NCBI RefSeq assembly: GCF_009807095.1 | Contig: NZ_WUCC01000002.1 | Span: 62,001 to 126,000, forward strand | Direction: 5' to 3' | Length of the DNA stretch: 64,000 bases | Source of the DNA: Rathayibacter sp. VKM Ac-2754 | GTDB lineage: Bacteria > Actinomycetota > Actinomycetes > Actinomycetales > Microbacteriaceae | Part shown: piece by piece, positions 28,157 through 41,290 of the stretch | Layout: each line of letters opens with the position of its first letter | Numbering within the stretch: position 1 is the stretch's first letter | Program-made: the position numbers and the translations under genes | The notes under the pieces: model-generated | The model's input: only the letters and a program-made list of their open reading frames with translations | What the model was told of the DNA's origin: nothing | The model's database searches: none

Positions 28157-29833
28157 ATGACCTCCGACACCTCCCGTCAGCCGACCGCCGTCGATCTCGT
28201 CGCGGAGCGCTGGGTCGACACGCTGGTCGAGCTCGATCCGACCATCGGCACGTACATCGGCCGGGCGGAGTCGGGCGGCCGCCTGGGCGACCTCTCCCCG
28301 GAGGGTCGTGCCCGCTCCCGCGAGGCCGTGACGGCGGCTCTCGTCGAGCTCGAGGCCGCGACACCGGTCGACGCGGTCGACCGCGTCACCGTCGCCGATC
28401 TCGGCTCCGAGCTGCGGCTCACCCTCGAGGCCCACGACGCTCAGCTGCCGCTGCGCGATCTCAACGTCATCGCCTCCCCTCCCCAGGAGCTGCGCGACGT
28501 CTTCGACCTCATGCCCACGGACGACGTCGCCGACTGGGAGGCCGTCGCCGACCGCCTCCTCGCCGTCCCCGCCGCCCTCGCGGGCTACCTCGAGACCCTC
28601 CGCGAGGGCATCGACTCCGGAGTGACGCCCGCGGCACGCCAGGTGCGGCTCGTCGCCGAGCAGGTCGACTCGACCGCGGCGCCGCACGGATTCTTCGCCT
28701 CGCTCGCCGCCGACGCGGCTCCCGCCTCCGGATCGCTGCCCGCCTCCCTCGCGCTCCGGCTCGAGGAGGGCGCCCGCCGCGCCGCCGCCGCGTACGGCGG
28801 ACTCGGGCGCTTCCTCCGCGAGGAGCTCGCCCCGGCGGCCCGCGAGGAGGACGCCGTCGGCCGCGAGCTGTACGCGCTGCAGTCCCGGCGCTTCCTCGGC
28901 GCGGTCGTCGACCTCGACGAGACCTACGAGTGGGGCATCGAGGAGCTCGCTCGGATGACGGCCGAGCAGGAGGCGATCGCCCGCGAGATCCTGCCCGGCG
29001 CCTCCGTCGCCGAGGCGATCGCGCACCTCGACGCCGATCCGTCCCGCACCCTGCACGGCGTCGACGCCCTGCAGGGCTGGATGCAGGAGACGAGCGACCG
29101 CGCCGTCGACGAGCTCGCCGGGACCGCGTTCGACATCCCCGACGAGCTCCGCCGGCTCGAGTGCCTGATCGCGCCCACGCACGAGGGCGGCATCTACTAC
29201 ACCGGGCCGAGCGACGACTTCGCGCGCCCCGGCCGGATGTGGTGGTCGGTGCCCGACGGCGTGACCGAGTTCGCGACCTGGCGCGAGCTCACCACCGTCT
29301 ACCACGAGGGCGTGCCCGGACATCACCTCCAGGTGGGCCAGGCCGTCGTCAACCGCGGGCAGCTCAACACCTGGCGCCGCCAGCTCGCGGGCAGCTCGGG
29401 ACACGCCGAGGGCTGGGCCCTCTACGCCGAGCGCCTGATGGAGGGCTTCGGCTACCTCGACGACCCGGCCGACCGGCTCGGCATGCTCGACGGGCAGCGG
29501 ATGCGCGCGGCGCGCGTCGTCCTCGACATCGGCGTGCACCTGGGCAAGCGGATGCCGGGCTCGACGGAGGTCTGGAGCGCCGCGTCCGCCCTCGCGTTCA
29601 TGCGGGCGAACGTGAACATGGACGACGCCTTCATCCGCTTCGAGGTGAACCGCTACCTCGGCTGGCCGGGCCAGGCGCCCTCGTACAAGATCGGGCAGCG
29701 GATCTGGGAGGAGCTTCGCGATGGGACCGCAGCCCGCGAGGGGTCGGCGTTCTCTCTGGCCGGATTCCACCGCCGCGCACTCGATCTCGGCGGGGTCGGG
29801 CTCGACACGCTGCGGGCGAGCCTCGCGGGCTGA
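28157..29833 (+). CDS. DUF885 family protein, putative metallopeptidase
   Basis: Member of the DUF885 family, widespread in actinobacteria and thought to be zinc-dependent peptidases. The 558 residues hold the family motif YHEGVPGHHLQVGQ near residue 380, in which His-Glu...His-His could bind zinc, followed by SSGHAEGWALYAERLM, which supplies a further conserved Glu. The N-terminal third is helical and variable. No signal peptide is seen, so it should be cytoplasmic. It follows polA after 37 bp but appears to have its own leaderless start. Substrate unknown. Confidence 0.82.
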   Translation: MTSDTSRQPTAVDLVAERWVDTLVELDPTIGTYIGRAESGGRLGDLSPEGRARSREAVTAALVELEAATPVDAVDRVTVADLGSELRLTLEAHDAQLPLRDLNVIASPPQELRDVFDLMPTDDVADWEAVADRLLAVPAALAGYLETLREGIDSGVTPAARQVRLVAEQVDSTAAPHGFFASLAADAAPASGSLPASLALRLEEGARRAAAAYGGLGRFLREELAPAAREEDAVGRELYALQSRRFLGAVVDLDETYEWGIEELARMTAEQEAIAREILPGASVAEAIAHLDADPSRTLHGVDALQGWMQETSDRAVDELAGTAFDIPDELRRLECLIAPTHEGGIYYTGPSDDFARPGRMWWSVPDGVTEFATWRELTTVYHEGVPGHHLQVGQAVVNRGQLNTWRRQLAGSSGHAEGWALYAERLMEGFGYLDDPADRLGMLDGQRMRAARVVLDIGVHLGKRMPGSTEVWSAASALAFMRANVNMDDAFIRFEVNRYLGWPGQAPSYKIGQRIWEELRDGTAAREGSAFSLAGFHRRALDLGGVGLDTLRASLAG

Positions 29834-29884
29834 CTCCGAGCCCTCGATCCGCGCGGATCCGGCGCGCACGGAGGCCCTGGGAGA

Positions 29885-29914
29885 TTGCTAGCACCCTGCT
29901 GGGTCGGATAGTCT
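29885..29914 (+). promoter_or_regulatory. Promoter of rpsA with long leader
   Basis: TTGCTA (29885-29890), an 18-nt spacer and TAGTCT (29909-29914). Transcription would start near 29921 and give a leader of about 180 nt before rpsA. The leader contains a 6-bp hairpin CGCCCC/GGGGCG (30039-30055). No known riboswitch pattern is recognised in it. Confidence 0.6.
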
Positions 29915-30101
29915 GGACTGTCACGTTCGTGGCGCCGCTGTGCCCTCGGCGTGCGATGAGGTCCGGAGTCATCCTCCAGAGCATCGTCCCGTCGCCGGAG
30001 GCACCGCACACCCCTTCACTCCGCGGCACCCGTCACTGCGCCCCTCCTCGGGGCGTCCGGCGGTGGCCGCCCGATACCCATCCATCCTGGAGCATCCCTT
30101 A

Positions 30102-31556
30102 ATGACAACCGCAACGACCGAAAAGGCAGCCAAGCAGGTCGCGATCAACGACATCGGGTCTGCTGAAGACTTTCTTGCCGCGGTCGAAAAGACTCTGAAG
30201 TTCTTCAACGACGGAGACCTCATCGAAGGCACCGTCGTGAAGATCGACCGCGACGAGGTCCTCCTCGACGTCGGCTACAAGACCGAGGGCGTCATCCCCT
30301 CGCGCGAACTCTCCATCAAGCACGACGTCGACCCCTCCGAGGTCGTCAACGTGGGCGACAGCGTCGAGGCTCTCGTCCTGCAGAAGGAGGACAAGGAGGG
30401 TCGCCTGATCCTCTCGAAGAAGCGTGCGCAGTACGAGCGTGCGTGGGGCGACGTGGAGAAGATCAAGGAGTCCGACGGTGTCGTCACCGGTTCGGTCATC
30501 GAGGTCGTCAAGGGCGGTCTCATCGTCGACATCGGCCTCCGCGGCTTCCTCCCGGCCTCGCTCATCGAGCTGCGCCGCGTCCGCGATCTCACGCCGTACC
30601 TCGGCCAGGAGATCGAGGCGAAGATCCTCGAGCTCGACAAGAACCGCAACAACGTGGTCCTGTCGCGCCGCGCGCTCCTCGAGCAGACCCAGTCCGAGAG
30701 CCGCACGACGTTCCTGAACAACCTGCACAAGGGTCAGGTCCGCAAGGGCGTCGTGTCGTCGATCGTCAACTTCGGTGCGTTCGTCGACCTCGGCGGCGTC
30801 GACGGTCTCGTGCACGTCTCCGAGCTCTCCTGGAAGCACATCGAGCACGCCTCCGAGGTCGTCGAGGTGGGCCAGGAGGTCACCGTCGAGATCCTCGAGG
30901 TCGACCTCGACCGCGAGCGCGTGTCGCTCTCGCTCAAGGCGACCCAGGAGGACCCGTGGCAGGTCTTCGCCCGCACCCACGCGATCGGTCAGGTCGCACC
31001 GGGCAAGGTCACGAAGCTGGTCCCGTTCGGTGCGTTCGTCCGCGTCGCCGACGGCATCGAGGGCCTCGTCCACATCTCCGAGCTCTCGGGCAAGCACGTC
31101 GAGCTCGCCGAGCAGGTCGTGTCGGTCGGTGAGGAGGTCTTCGTCAAGGTCATCGACATCGACCTCGACCGTCGCCGCATCTCGCTCTCGCTCAAGCAGG
31201 CGAACGAGAACATCGACCCCGAGGGGACCGAGTTCGACCCGGCCCTCTACGGCATGGCGACGGAGTACGACGACCAGGGGAACTACAAGTACCCCGACGG
31301 CTTCGACCCCGAGACCAACGAGTGGCGCGAGGGCTTCGAGTCGCAGCGCGAGGCCTGGGAGCAGGACTACGCCGCGGCGCAGGCCCGCTGGGAGGCCCAC
31401 AAGGCCCAGGTCGCCAAGTCGCAGGAGGAGGCGGCCACCGTCTCCGAGGGCGTCTCGGTCGGCGGCGGCTTCACCAGCGAGGCGACCGGAGCCGGCACCC
31501 TCGCCGACGACGAGTCGCTCGCCGCACTGCGCGAGAAGCTGTCCTCGAGCAACTGA
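30102..31556 (+). CDS. rpsA: 30S ribosomal protein S1
   Basis: Binds mRNA on the small ribosomal subunit and aids initiation. The 484 residues contain four S1 (OB-fold) repeats: around 37-105 (GDLIEGTVVKIDRDEVLLDV), 120-190, 205-275 (KGVVSSIVNFGAFVDLG) and 290-360 (GKVTKLVPFGAFVRV), followed by an acidic, less conserved tail ending in LREKLSSSN. This four-repeat form is usual in actinobacteria, shorter than the six-repeat E. coli protein. The ATG at 30102 starts MTTATTEKAAKQ and has GGAG about 10 nt upstream. A strong promoter, long leader and terminator surround it, so it is a single-gene unit. Confidence 0.97.
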   Translation: MTTATTEKAAKQVAINDIGSAEDFLAAVEKTLKFFNDGDLIEGTVVKIDRDEVLLDVGYKTEGVIPSRELSIKHDVDPSEVVNVGDSVEALVLQKEDKEGRLILSKKRAQYERAWGDVEKIKESDGVVTGSVIEVVKGGLIVDIGLRGFLPASLIELRRVRDLTPYLGQEIEAKILELDKNRNNVVLSRRALLEQTQSESRTTFLNNLHKGQVRKGVVSSIVNFGAFVDLGGVDGLVHVSELSWKHIEHASEVVEVGQEVTVEILEVDLDRERVSLSLKATQEDPWQVFARTHAIGQVAPGKVTKLVPFGAFVRVADGIEGLVHISELSGKHVELAEQVVSVGEEVFVKVIDIDLDRRRISLSLKQANENIDPEGTEFDPALYGMATEYDDQGNYKYPDGFDPETNEWREGFESQREAWEQDYAAAQARWEAHKAQVAKSQEEAATVSEGVSVGGGFTSEATGAGTLADDESLAALREKLSSSN

Positions 31557-31572
31557 TCGAGTGCACGCGTCT

Positions 31573-31604
31573 GAACGGCCGGTCCCCTCGGGGGCCGGCC
31601 GTTC
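31573..31604 (+). terminator. Terminator of rpsA
   Basis: GAACGGCCGG (31573-31582) pairs with CCGGCCGTTC (31595-31604) over 10 bp, extended inward by a U-G pair and CCC/GGG. It starts 16 nt after the stop. Confidence 0.8.
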
Positions 31605-31644
31605 GGCGTTCCCGCCCTCTCTGCTTCACGGGGTGACCGCTGGA

Positions 31645-31650
31645 TAGGGT
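31645..31650 (+). promoter_or_regulatory. -10 box (TAGGGT), leaderless start of coaE
   Basis: TAGGGT ends 6 nt before the GTG at 31657. Confidence 0.5.
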
Positions 31651-31656
31651 GGCCGG

Positions 31657-32307
31657 GTGCATCTCGTAGCCCTCACCGGCGGCATCGCCTCCGGCAAGTC
31701 GACCGTCGCCCGCCGCCTCGCCGAGCACGGAGCGGTCGTCGTCGACGCCGACGTGCTGGCCCGAGAGGTCGTCGAACCGGGGGAGCCCGCACTGCAGGCC
31801 GTCGTCGAGCGCTTCGGCCCGGCGATGCTGCGGGAGGACGGATCGCTCGACCGCGCCGCTCTGGGTGCCGTCGTCTTCGCCGACGCCTCCGCCCGCGCCG
31901 ATCTGAACGCCATCACGCATCCCGCGGTGGGGGAGCGCTCACAGCGGCTGTTCGACGAGGCCGCGGCGGCCGACCCTGGGGCCGTCGTGGTGTACGACGT
32001 GCCCCTGCTGGCCGAGGGCCGGGGTGCGGGCGAGTTCGACGAGGTCGTCGTCGTGCACGCGCCCGAGGCCGTCCGCGTCGAGCGCCTGGTGGCGCTGCGC
32101 GGCATGTCCGAGGCGGAGGCCCGGGCCCGCGTCGGCGCGCAGGCGACCGACGAGCAGCGGCTCGCCCTCGCCGACGTCGTCGTCGACTCCTCCGGAACCT
32201 TGGAGGACACCCTGGCGCGGGCGGACCTGCTCTGGGAGCGCCTCGTCTCGCGCACAGGTCGAGCGAGCGGCCCGACGGCCGTCGATCAGCCGCCGTCCGT
32301 AGGGTAG
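31657..32307 (+). CDS. coaE: Dephospho-CoA kinase
   Basis: Phosphorylates dephospho-CoA with ATP in the last step of coenzyme A synthesis. The 216 residues begin directly with the P-loop strand VALTGGIASGKSTVARRL (residues 3-20), then VVDADVLAREVVEPG, where the Asp pair binds substrate, NAITHPAVGERS and VVVYDVPLLAEG, typical CoaE blocks, and a C-terminal DVVVDSSGTLEDT. GTG at 31657 follows TAGGGT by 6 nt. The pair rpsA-coaE followed by uvrB is common in actinobacteria; here a further gene lies between coaE and uvrB. Confidence 0.95.
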   Translation: MHLVALTGGIASGKSTVARRLAEHGAVVVDADVLAREVVEPGEPALQAVVERFGPAMLREDGSLDRAALGAVVFADASARADLNAITHPAVGERSQRLFDEAAAADPGAVVVYDVPLLAEGRGAGEFDEVVVVHAPEAVRVERLVALRGMSEAEARARVGAQATDEQRLALADVVVDSSGTLEDTLARADLLWERLVSRTGRASGPTAVDQPPSVG

Positions 32308-32343
32308 GTCGCTCGACATCGGAACGCCGAGAGAGAGGCTGCA

Positions 32344-33972
32344 ATGAGCTCCTTCGGACCTGTCCCACCCGCTGTCGAATCCCGGCGCACCGTCCTCGCC
32401 GCCGGAGCCGGTGCCCTCCTCGGCGCGGGTGCCCTCGCCGCTCGAGGAACCGCGGGAACGACCTCCGTCGTCGTCCGACCGGCGGGGACGGAGCGGATCG
32501 TCGACGTCCACGACTACCTCGATGCGTCGATGGCCCCCGGGCCCGCTCGGGACACGGCGGCCTGGAAGGCCGCGCTCGCAGCCGCGGCGGTCCCGGACGA
32601 GGGCGTCGCCCCCGAGGAGCACCACGCCGTCGTGACGGCGATCGGAGGCAGCTTCACGGTGGAGGAGACGCTGTCCTGGGACACACGGGTCAGCATCATC
32701 GGGCACTGCGAGATCGTCAACGCGGGCAGCGGCTTCCTCTTCCGCACGGTGAGCCCGGTGGTCCAGAAGACGGCCGCGGGATTCACCCGTCAGCATCAGA
32801 CGGTCCTCAGCGACATCCACCTGGTCGGCTCGGGGGGCAGCAGCGGCATCGCGATCGGCGCCGCGCCCCATCTGCGCGAGTCGGGTCCGAAACCCGCCTA
32901 CCTGACGCTGGTGAACGTGGTCCTGCGCTCCTTCGACATCGCCGTCGAGCTCGGGTCGCACGCCTACCTGCTCGAGTTCCGGTCCTGCTCGATCCAGGGC
33001 AACAGGATCGGCGTCCTGGCGACGAAGGAGGCCGTCGACGCGGGTGAGCGCATCTCGATCCAGAGCTGCGACCTCACCAGCAACACCCAGAGCGCCATCG
33101 AGATCCTCGGCGACCAGGAGTTCTTCGTCAATCAGTGCTCGTTCGACACCTTCTCGACCAACCAGAGCCGAGCCGCCCTCGTCGAGCTGGGCCAGATCTA
33201 CTTCACGAACTGCCACTTCGAGATGCAGATACCGGATCGGAACGGCTGGTTCGAGCTCGCGGGGTGGGGTGCGCTGCTCACGCTGACGGACTGCCGCTAC
33301 CTGGTGCGCGGCCGCGTGGAGGTCCGCGCCGAGGCCGAGCGGGGCCTCATCGAGTTCTCCGGCGCCGGCGGGCAGCGTGCCGTCGTCAGAGGGGGTCAGT
33401 TCCAGGGCGGCACGGCACTCCTGCCGTTCCTGGCGCGGGGGGACGGCGTCCTGACGGTCGAGGACACGTCCGCGCTGCCGAGGACGGCGCTGCGTCCGCA
33501 CGCCGGTGAGAGGGAGCGCGGGGTGCTCGATGCGTCAGCGGCTCGATCGTCGCTCGCCGACGACTGGGTCGCCTCCGGTGAGGCGGAGGTCACGCCGGTG
33601 GACTCGCCGGTCTCCGGCGTCCGCGCCTTCGCGGTCGGGGACGGATCGGGCGAGGGGGCCGTCCATCTGTTCGTCGGCATCAAGACCGGTGCCCGAGTGC
33701 TCGTGAGCCTCGACGCGCTGTTCTCCGGCGCGGGGAGCGCCACTGTGGATCTGGGATTCTCGACCGCTCGGCGCACGGAGGGACTCGGCCAGGACTGGTA
33801 CTCGGCGTCCCGGATCGTCGACTCCGACAGCTTCGCGGGGATCCGGCTCGACGGCGCCTACTCGATCCCGGCGCCGGACTGGGCGGGCTTCGCCGTGCTG
33901 CGCATCCGGACGGGGGCGATGGGTCCCGACGATCGCCTGTACCTCCGCGACCTGCGCTTCTCGCGTCTCTGA
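32344..33972 (+). CDS. Tat-type exported parallel beta-helix protein
   Basis: Function unknown; probably secreted. The 542 residues start with a twin-arginine signal: SRRTVLAAG with Arg14-Arg15, a hydrophobic run to about residue 33 and small residues near 34-38. Residues about 100-370 have short strand-turn repeats typical of right-handed parallel beta-helices (pectate-lyase/tailspike fold), with a cysteine in matching place in consecutive coils: Cys215, 242, 265, 290 and 317, spaced 23-27. Residues about 405-542 look like a beta-sandwich, perhaps carbohydrate-binding, ending [20 protein letters not shown] lies before the ATG. It could be a polysaccharide lyase, hydrolase or binding protein; no catalytic residues could be assigned. 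Confidence 0.72.
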   Translation: MSSFGPVPPAVESRRTVLAAGAGALLGAGALAARGTAGTTSVVVRPAGTERIVDVHDYLDASMAPGPARDTAAWKAALAAAAVPDEGVAPEEHHAVVTAIGGSFTVEETLSWDTRVSIIGHCEIVNAGSGFLFRTVSPVVQKTAAGFTRQHQTVLSDIHLVGSGGSSGIAIGAAPHLRESGPKPAYLTLVNVVLRSFDIAVELGSHAYLLEFRSCSIQGNRIGVLATKEAVDAGERISIQSCDLTSNTQSAIEILGDQEFFVNQCSFDTFSTNQSRAALVELGQIYFTNCHFEMQIPDRNGWFELAGWGALLTLTDCRYLVRGRVEVRAEAERGLIEFSGAGGQRAVVRGGQFQGGTALLPFLARGDGVLTVEDTSALPRTALRPHAGERERGVLDASAARSSLADDWVASGEAEVTPVDSPVSGVRAFAVGDGSGEGAVHLFVGIKTGARVLVSLDALFSGAGSATVDLGFSTARRTEGLGQDWYSASRIVDSDSFAGIRLDGAYSIPAPDWAGFAVLRIRTGAMGPDDRLYLRDLRFSRL

Positions 33973-34024
33973 GCGGCGCCGTTCGCGCCCAGCGCACGCC
34001 GGGCTCCGTGTCGGTGGTCGCGGC

Positions 34025-34030
34025 TACGCT
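34025..34030 (+). promoter_or_regulatory. -10 box (TACGCT), leaderless start of uvrB
   Basis: TACGCT ends 6 nt before the ATG at 34037; no ribosome-binding site. Confidence 0.5.
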
Positions 34031-34036
34031 TCGAGC

Positions 34037-36103
34037 ATGGAGCCCACCCGTGCCGTGCATCCCTTCGAGGTCGTCAGCGAGTACAAGCCGAGCGGCGATC
34101 AGCCGGCCGCGATCGCCGATCTGAGCGCCCGGATCCGGGCGGGCGAGGCCGATGTCGTGCTCCTCGGCGCCACGGGAACGGGCAAGTCGGCGACCACCGC
34201 GTGGCTCGTCGAGGCCGTCCAGCGACCCACGCTCGTGCTCGCCCACAACAAGACCCTCGCGGCGCAGCTCGCGAACGAGTTCCGCGAGCTGTTCCCCAAC
34301 AACGCGGTCGAGTACTTCGTCTCGTACTACGACTACTACCAGCCCGAGGCGTACGTCCCGCAGACCGACACCTTCATCGAGAAGGACAGCTCCGTCAACG
34401 CCGAGGTCGAGCGCCTCCGCCACTCGACGACCAACTCGCTGCTCAGCCGACGGGACGTGATCGTCGTCTCCACCGTCTCGTGCATCTACGGTCTCGGTCA
34501 GCCCGAGCAGTACCTCGAGGCGATGGTGGCCCTCCAGGTCGGCCAGCGGGTCGACCGCGACCGCCTGATCCGCAAGTTCGTCTCGATGCAGTACGCGCGC
34601 AACGACGTCGACTTCGCCCGCGGCACCTTCCGCGTCCGGGGCGACACGATCGAGATCATCCCGATGTACGAGGAGCTCGCGATCCGCATCGAGATGTTCG
34701 GCGACGAGATCGAGGCGCTCTACACGCTCCACCCGCTCACCGGCGACATCGTGAAGAAGCTCGAGTCGGTCTCCGTCTTCCCCGGTTCGCACTACGTGGC
34801 CAGCCAGGACGTCATGCACCGCGCGATCGACACGATCCAGCAGGAGCTCGAGGTGCGCCTCGCCGATCTCGAGAAGCAGAACAAGCTGCTCGAGGCCCAG
34901 CGCCTCCGGATGCGCACCACGTTCGACCTCGAGATGATGCAGCAGATCGGCTTCTGCTCGGGCATCGAGAACTACTCCCGCCACATAGACGGCCGCGAGT
35001 CGGGCGAGGCGCCGCACTGCCTCCTCGACTACTTCCCCGACGACTTCCTCGTCGTCATCGACGAGTCGCACGTCACCGTGCCCCAGATCGGCGCGATGTA
35101 CGAGGGCGACGCCTCCCGCAAGCGCACGCTGGTCGAGCACGGCTTCCGCCTCCCCTCGGCGATGGACAACCGTCCGCTCAAGTGGGAGGAGTTCAAGCAG
35201 CGCGTCGGCCAGACGGTCTACCTCTCGGCGACCCCCGGCCGGTACGAGATGGGGATCGCCGACGGCATCGTCGAGCAGATCATCCGCCCGACCGGCCTCA
35301 TCGACCCCGAGATCGTCGTCAAGCCGACCAAGGGCCAGATCGACGACCTGCTCGAGGAGATCAAGCGCCGCACCGAGCGCGACGAGCGCGTGCTGGTGAC
35401 GACCCTGACCAAGCGGATGGCCGAGGAGCTGACCGACTTCCTCACGGAGGCCGGCGTCCGCGTCCGCTACCTGCACTCCGACGTCGACACCCTGCGGAGG
35501 GTCGAGCTGCTCTCCGAGCTGCGCGCCGGCGTCTACGACGTCCTCGTGGGCATCAACCTCCTCCGCGAGGGACTCGACCTGCCCGAGGTGTCGCTGGTCG
35601 CGATCCTCGACGCCGACAAGGAGGGATTCCTCCGCTCCTCGACGTCGCTGATCCAGACCATCGGCCGCGCCGCTCGCAACGTGTCGGGCGAGGTGCACAT
35701 GTACGCCGACCGGGTGACCGACTCGATGCGGCTCGCGATCGACGAGACCGATCGCCGCCGCGAGAAGCAGGTCGCGTACAACCTCGAGCACGGCATCGAC
35801 CCGACGCCGCTGCGCAAGAAGATCGCCGACATCACCGACGCCCTCGCCCGCGAGGGTGCCGACACGGCCAAGCTCCTCGCGGGCCGCGACGCGAAGAAGA
35901 AGAGCCCGACGCCGAACCTCCGCAGGCAGGGGCTCGCCGCGAACGGCGGCAACGACCTCGAGGCGATCATCTCCGACCTCAACGGCCAGATGCTCCAGGC
36001 GGCGGGCGAGCTCAAGTTCGAGCTCGCGGCGCGCCTGCGCGACGAGGTCCAGGAGCTCAAGCGGGAGCTCCGTCAGATGGAGAAGGCGGGTCACCTCTCC
36101 TGA
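34037..36103 (+). CDS. uvrB: UvrABC excinuclease subunit B
   Basis: Damage-verifying helicase-like subunit of nucleotide excision repair; loaded by UvrA, recruits UvrC. The 688 residues have Walker [16 protein letters not shown] near 38-50, the beta-hairpin [19 protein letters not shown] near 95-115 that probes DNA, the Walker B box [12 protein letters not shown], helicase motifs [16 protein letters not shown] and QTIGRAARN, and the C-terminal UVR domain (last ~40 residues, ending [13 protein letters not shown]) that contacts UvrC. Length is normal. It is apparently leaderless, with uvrA following 137 bp downstream under its own promoter. Confidence 0.97.
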   Translation: MEPTRAVHPFEVVSEYKPSGDQPAAIADLSARIRAGEADVVLLGATGTGKSATTAWLVEAVQRPTLVLAHNKTLAAQLANEFRELFPNNAVEYFVSYYDYYQPEAYVPQTDTFIEKDSSVNAEVERLRHSTTNSLLSRRDVIVVSTVSCIYGLGQPEQYLEAMVALQVGQRVDRDRLIRKFVSMQYARNDVDFARGTFRVRGDTIEIIPMYEELAIRIEMFGDEIEALYTLHPLTGDIVKKLESVSVFPGSHYVASQDVMHRAIDTIQQELEVRLADLEKQNKLLEAQRLRMRTTFDLEMMQQIGFCSGIENYSRHIDGRESGEAPHCLLDYFPDDFLVVIDESHVTVPQIGAMYEGDASRKRTLVEHGFRLPSAMDNRPLKWEEFKQRVGQTVYLSATPGRYEMGIADGIVEQIIRPTGLIDPEIVVKPTKGQIDDLLEEIKRRTERDERVLVTTLTKRMAEELTDFLTEAGVRVRYLHSDVDTLRRVELLSELRAGVYDVLVGINLLREGLDLPEVSLVAILDADKEGFLRSSTSLIQTIGRAARNVSGEVHMYADRVTDSMRLAIDETDRRREKQVAYNLEHGIDPTPLRKKIADITDALAREGADTAKLLAGRDAKKKSPTPNLRRQGLAANGGNDLEAIISDLNGQMLQAAGELKFELAARLRDEVQELKRELRQMEKAGHLS

Positions 36104-36228
36104 GGGCGGGCGCCGGGGCGGGGGCGGCCGATGCCGTCCCCGTCCGCAGAGCGGCGCCCGAACCGCAAGCTCCGATGACCGGTATCAGCGCCCAGCGAAC
36201 GCCCCCGGGCGATGTCGGTGGCTCCGCA

Positions 36229-36234
36229 TACACT
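36229..36234 (+). promoter_or_regulatory. -10 box (TACACT), leaderless start of uvrA
   Basis: TACACT ends 6 nt before the GTG at 36241. This placement, rather than any of the many earlier in-frame codons, decides the uvrA start. Confidence 0.55.
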
Positions 36235-36240
36235 TTCGAG

Positions 36241-39165
<2,925 letters not shown>

Positions 39166-39187
39166 CGCGGCCGGGCGGGCACGGGGC

Positions 39188-41056
39188 ATGGCGCAGACAC
39201 TCGACTACCGGCCCAAGGCCGGCGAGATCCCGACCCTCCCGGGGGTCTACCGATTCAAGGACGCGAGGGGCCGGGTCCTCTACGTGGGCAAGGCCAAGAA
39301 CCTGCGCGCGCGACTCAGCAACTACTTCGCGCCGCTGCCGAGCCTGCACGAGCGGACCCGGCGGATGGTCACCTCGGCGTCGGGCGTCGAGTGGACCGTC
39401 GTCGGCACCGACGTCGAGGCACTGCAGCTCGAGTTCACCTGGATCAACGAGTTCGACCCCCCGTTCAACGTCAAGTTCCGCGACGACAAGTCGTACCCCT
39501 ACATGGCGGTGACCCTCGGCGACGAGGCGCCCCGCGTGATGGTGACCCGCAACTCGAAGATCCGCGGGGCGAGGTACTTCGGCCCCTACCCGAAGATCTG
39601 GGCCATCCACGAGACCATCGATCTGATGATCAAGGCCTTCCCGATCCGCACCTGCAACGACTCGAACTACAAGCGGGCCATGCAGAGCGGGAAGCCGTGC
39701 TTCGCCTCCCAGATCGGCCGCTGCGGCGGTCCCTGCTCGCACCGCGTCACCTTCGCGGAGCACCGCGAGATGGTCGACCGGTTCGTCGCGTTCATGGGCA
39801 GCCACGACCGGAGGATGATCGGCGAGCTCGAGAAGGAGATGCGCGAGGCCGCGGGCGAGATGCAGTACGAGCGCGCCGGCAAGCTGCGCGATCAGGCCGC
39901 CGCTCTCGACGCCGTGCTCGCCAAGAGCGCGGTCGTGCTCAAGGACAACGTCGACGTCGACCTCTACGCGATCGTGCACGACGAGCTCGCGGCGTCCGTG
40001 CAGCAGTTCCGCGTGCGGGGCGGACGCATCCGCGGCGAGCGCGGCTGGGTCGTCGACAAGGAGCTCGACATGACGACGGCCGAGCTCGTCGACACGGCAC
40101 TCCAGGCGGCCTACGAGAACGGCGACATCCCGCCGAAGGAGGTCGTCGTCCCCGAGCTGCCGGAGGACAGCGAGGCGCTCGAGGAGTGGCTCTCGAGCCT
40201 CCGCGGCGCCAACGTCAGGCTGCGGGCGGCGCAGCGCGGCGACAAGGCGGCGCTGCTCGAGACCGCGACGCAGAACGCCGGTCACTCGCTGATGCTCTAC
40301 AAGACCCGCCGCTCGGCCGACTTCACCGCGCGCACCCAGGCGCTGGAGGACATCCGCGACGCCCTCGGCATGACCGAGGCCCCGCTCCGGATGGAGTGCT
40401 ACGACGTCTCGCACCTCAGCGGCACCAACATCGTCGCGTCGATGGTCGTCTTCGAGGACGGCCTCGCCCGCAAGGACCAGTACCGCCGGTTCTCGATCGC
40501 GGAGTCGACCGACGACACGGAGTCGCTGCACCAGGTCCTCACCCGGCGACTCGCCTACCTGAAGGAGCCGGTCGAGCCGGCGATCCTCGATCCCGAGACG
40601 GGGGAGGCGAAGCGCCGCAAGTTCGCCTACCCGCCCCAGCTCCTGATCGTCGACGGCGGTCAACCGCAGGTCGCGGCCGCCCAGCGCGCCCTGGACGAGT
40701 CCGGAGTCACCGGGATCACCCTGTGCGGCATCGCCAAGCGACTCGAGGAGATCTGGCTCCCCGACTCCGACTTCCCGGTGATCCTGCCGCGCAACAGCGA
40801 CGCCCTCTTCCTCTTCCAGAGGATCCGCGACGAGGCCCACCGCTTCGCCATCACCCACCAGCGCCAGCGCCGCAAGCGCGACATCGCGTCGCAGCTCGGC
40901 GAGATCCCCGGGCTCGGTGGCACGCGGGTGCGCGATCTGCTCAAGCACTTCGGATCCGTCGCGCGGCTGCGCGAGGCCTCCGACGCCGAGATCGCCGAGG
41001 TGAAGGGGATCGGGCCGACGCTGGCCGCCGCGATCCACGGGTACCTGCACCCCTGA
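39188..41056 (+). CDS. uvrC: UvrABC excinuclease subunit C
   Basis: Makes both incisions around a DNA lesion. The 622 residues contain an N-terminal GIY-YIG nuclease domain ([20 protein letters not shown], about 20-40), cysteine-containing [17 protein letters not shown], the UVR helix pair with [17 protein letters not shown] that binds UvrB, an RNase H-like nuclease with [10 protein letters not shown] and LIVDGGQPQ carrying catalytic acids, and two C-terminal helix-hairpin-helix motifs ([11 protein letters not shown] and [10 protein letters not shown]). ATG at 39188 is the natural start and lies 22 bp after the uvrA stop, so cotranscription with uvrA is likely. Confidence 0.97.
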   Translation: MAQTLDYRPKAGEIPTLPGVYRFKDARGRVLYVGKAKNLRARLSNYFAPLPSLHERTRRMVTSASGVEWTVVGTDVEALQLEFTWINEFDPPFNVKFRDDKSYPYMAVTLGDEAPRVMVTRNSKIRGARYFGPYPKIWAIHETIDLMIKAFPIRTCNDSNYKRAMQSGKPCFASQIGRCGGPCSHRVTFAEHREMVDRFVAFMGSHDRRMIGELEKEMREAAGEMQYERAGKLRDQAAALDAVLAKSAVVLKDNVDVDLYAIVHDELAASVQQFRVRGGRIRGERGWVVDKELDMTTAELVDTALQAAYENGDIPPKEVVVPELPEDSEALEEWLSSLRGANVRLRAAQRGDKAALLETATQNAGHSLMLYKTRRSADFTARTQALEDIRDALGMTEAPLRMECYDVSHLSGTNIVASMVVFEDGLARKDQYRRFSIAESTDDTESLHQVLTRRLAYLKEPVEPAILDPETGEAKRRKFAYPPQLLIVDGGQPQVAAAQRALDESGVTGITLCGIAKRLEEIWLPDSDFPVILPRNSDALFLFQRIRDEAHRFAITHQRQRRKRDIASQLGEIPGLGGTRVRDLLKHFGSVARLREASDAEIAEVKGIGPTLAAAIHGYLHP

Positions 41057-41085
41057 CGCCTCCGCCCGGTGTCGGGCCCACGCCC

Positions 41086-41091
41086 TAGGCT
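41086..41091 (+). promoter_or_regulatory. Candidate -10 box (TAGGCT) upstream of rapZ
   Basis: TAGGCT lies 30 bp after uvrC stops and 198 bp before rapZ; transcription from it would carry the whole 18-bp tandem array in the leader. A small hairpin CCCTC/GAGGG (41102-41115) follows. Confidence 0.4.
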
Positions 41092-41130
41092 GGACATCCG
41101 ACCCTCCGAGGAGGGCGCGGGCCCCCGTCA

Positions 41131-41290
41131 CGAGCGACGCAGAACTCACGAGCGACGCAGAACTCACGAGCGACGCAGAACTCACGAGCGACGCAGAACT
41201 CACGAGCGACGCAGAACTCACGAGCGACACAGCACTTTTCGAGCGCCACAGACACTTTCGAGCGACACAGATACGAGCACGGAGAACCCA
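41131..41290 (+). repeat. 18-bp tandem array in the rapZ leader
   Basis: Five exact copies of CGAGCGACGCAGAACTCA (41131-41220) are followed by three altered copies (41221-41239, 41240-41258, 41259-41273) and a last one (41274-41290), CGAGCACGGAGAACCCA. The last copy contains the rapZ ribosome-binding sequence GGAG and the A of its ATG. The unit has no stop codon in any plus-strand frame, but no start codon precedes it in the rapZ frame. It is not CRISPR: there are no spacers. Confidence 0.95.

Noticed and set aside
29915-30101. Riboswitch or S1 autoregulatory structure in the rpsA leader
   Set aside because: Only a 6-bp hairpin was found and no known motif recognised; the long leader is noted but no function is claimed.
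36104-36240. LexA/SOS box before uvrA and uvrB
   Set aside because: Looked for a TCGAAC-N4-GTTCGA-like palindrome in both upstream regions; none was found.
41131-41290. Direct repeats taken as a CRISPR array
   Set aside because: The 18-bp units are contiguous with no spacers and no cas genes are present.
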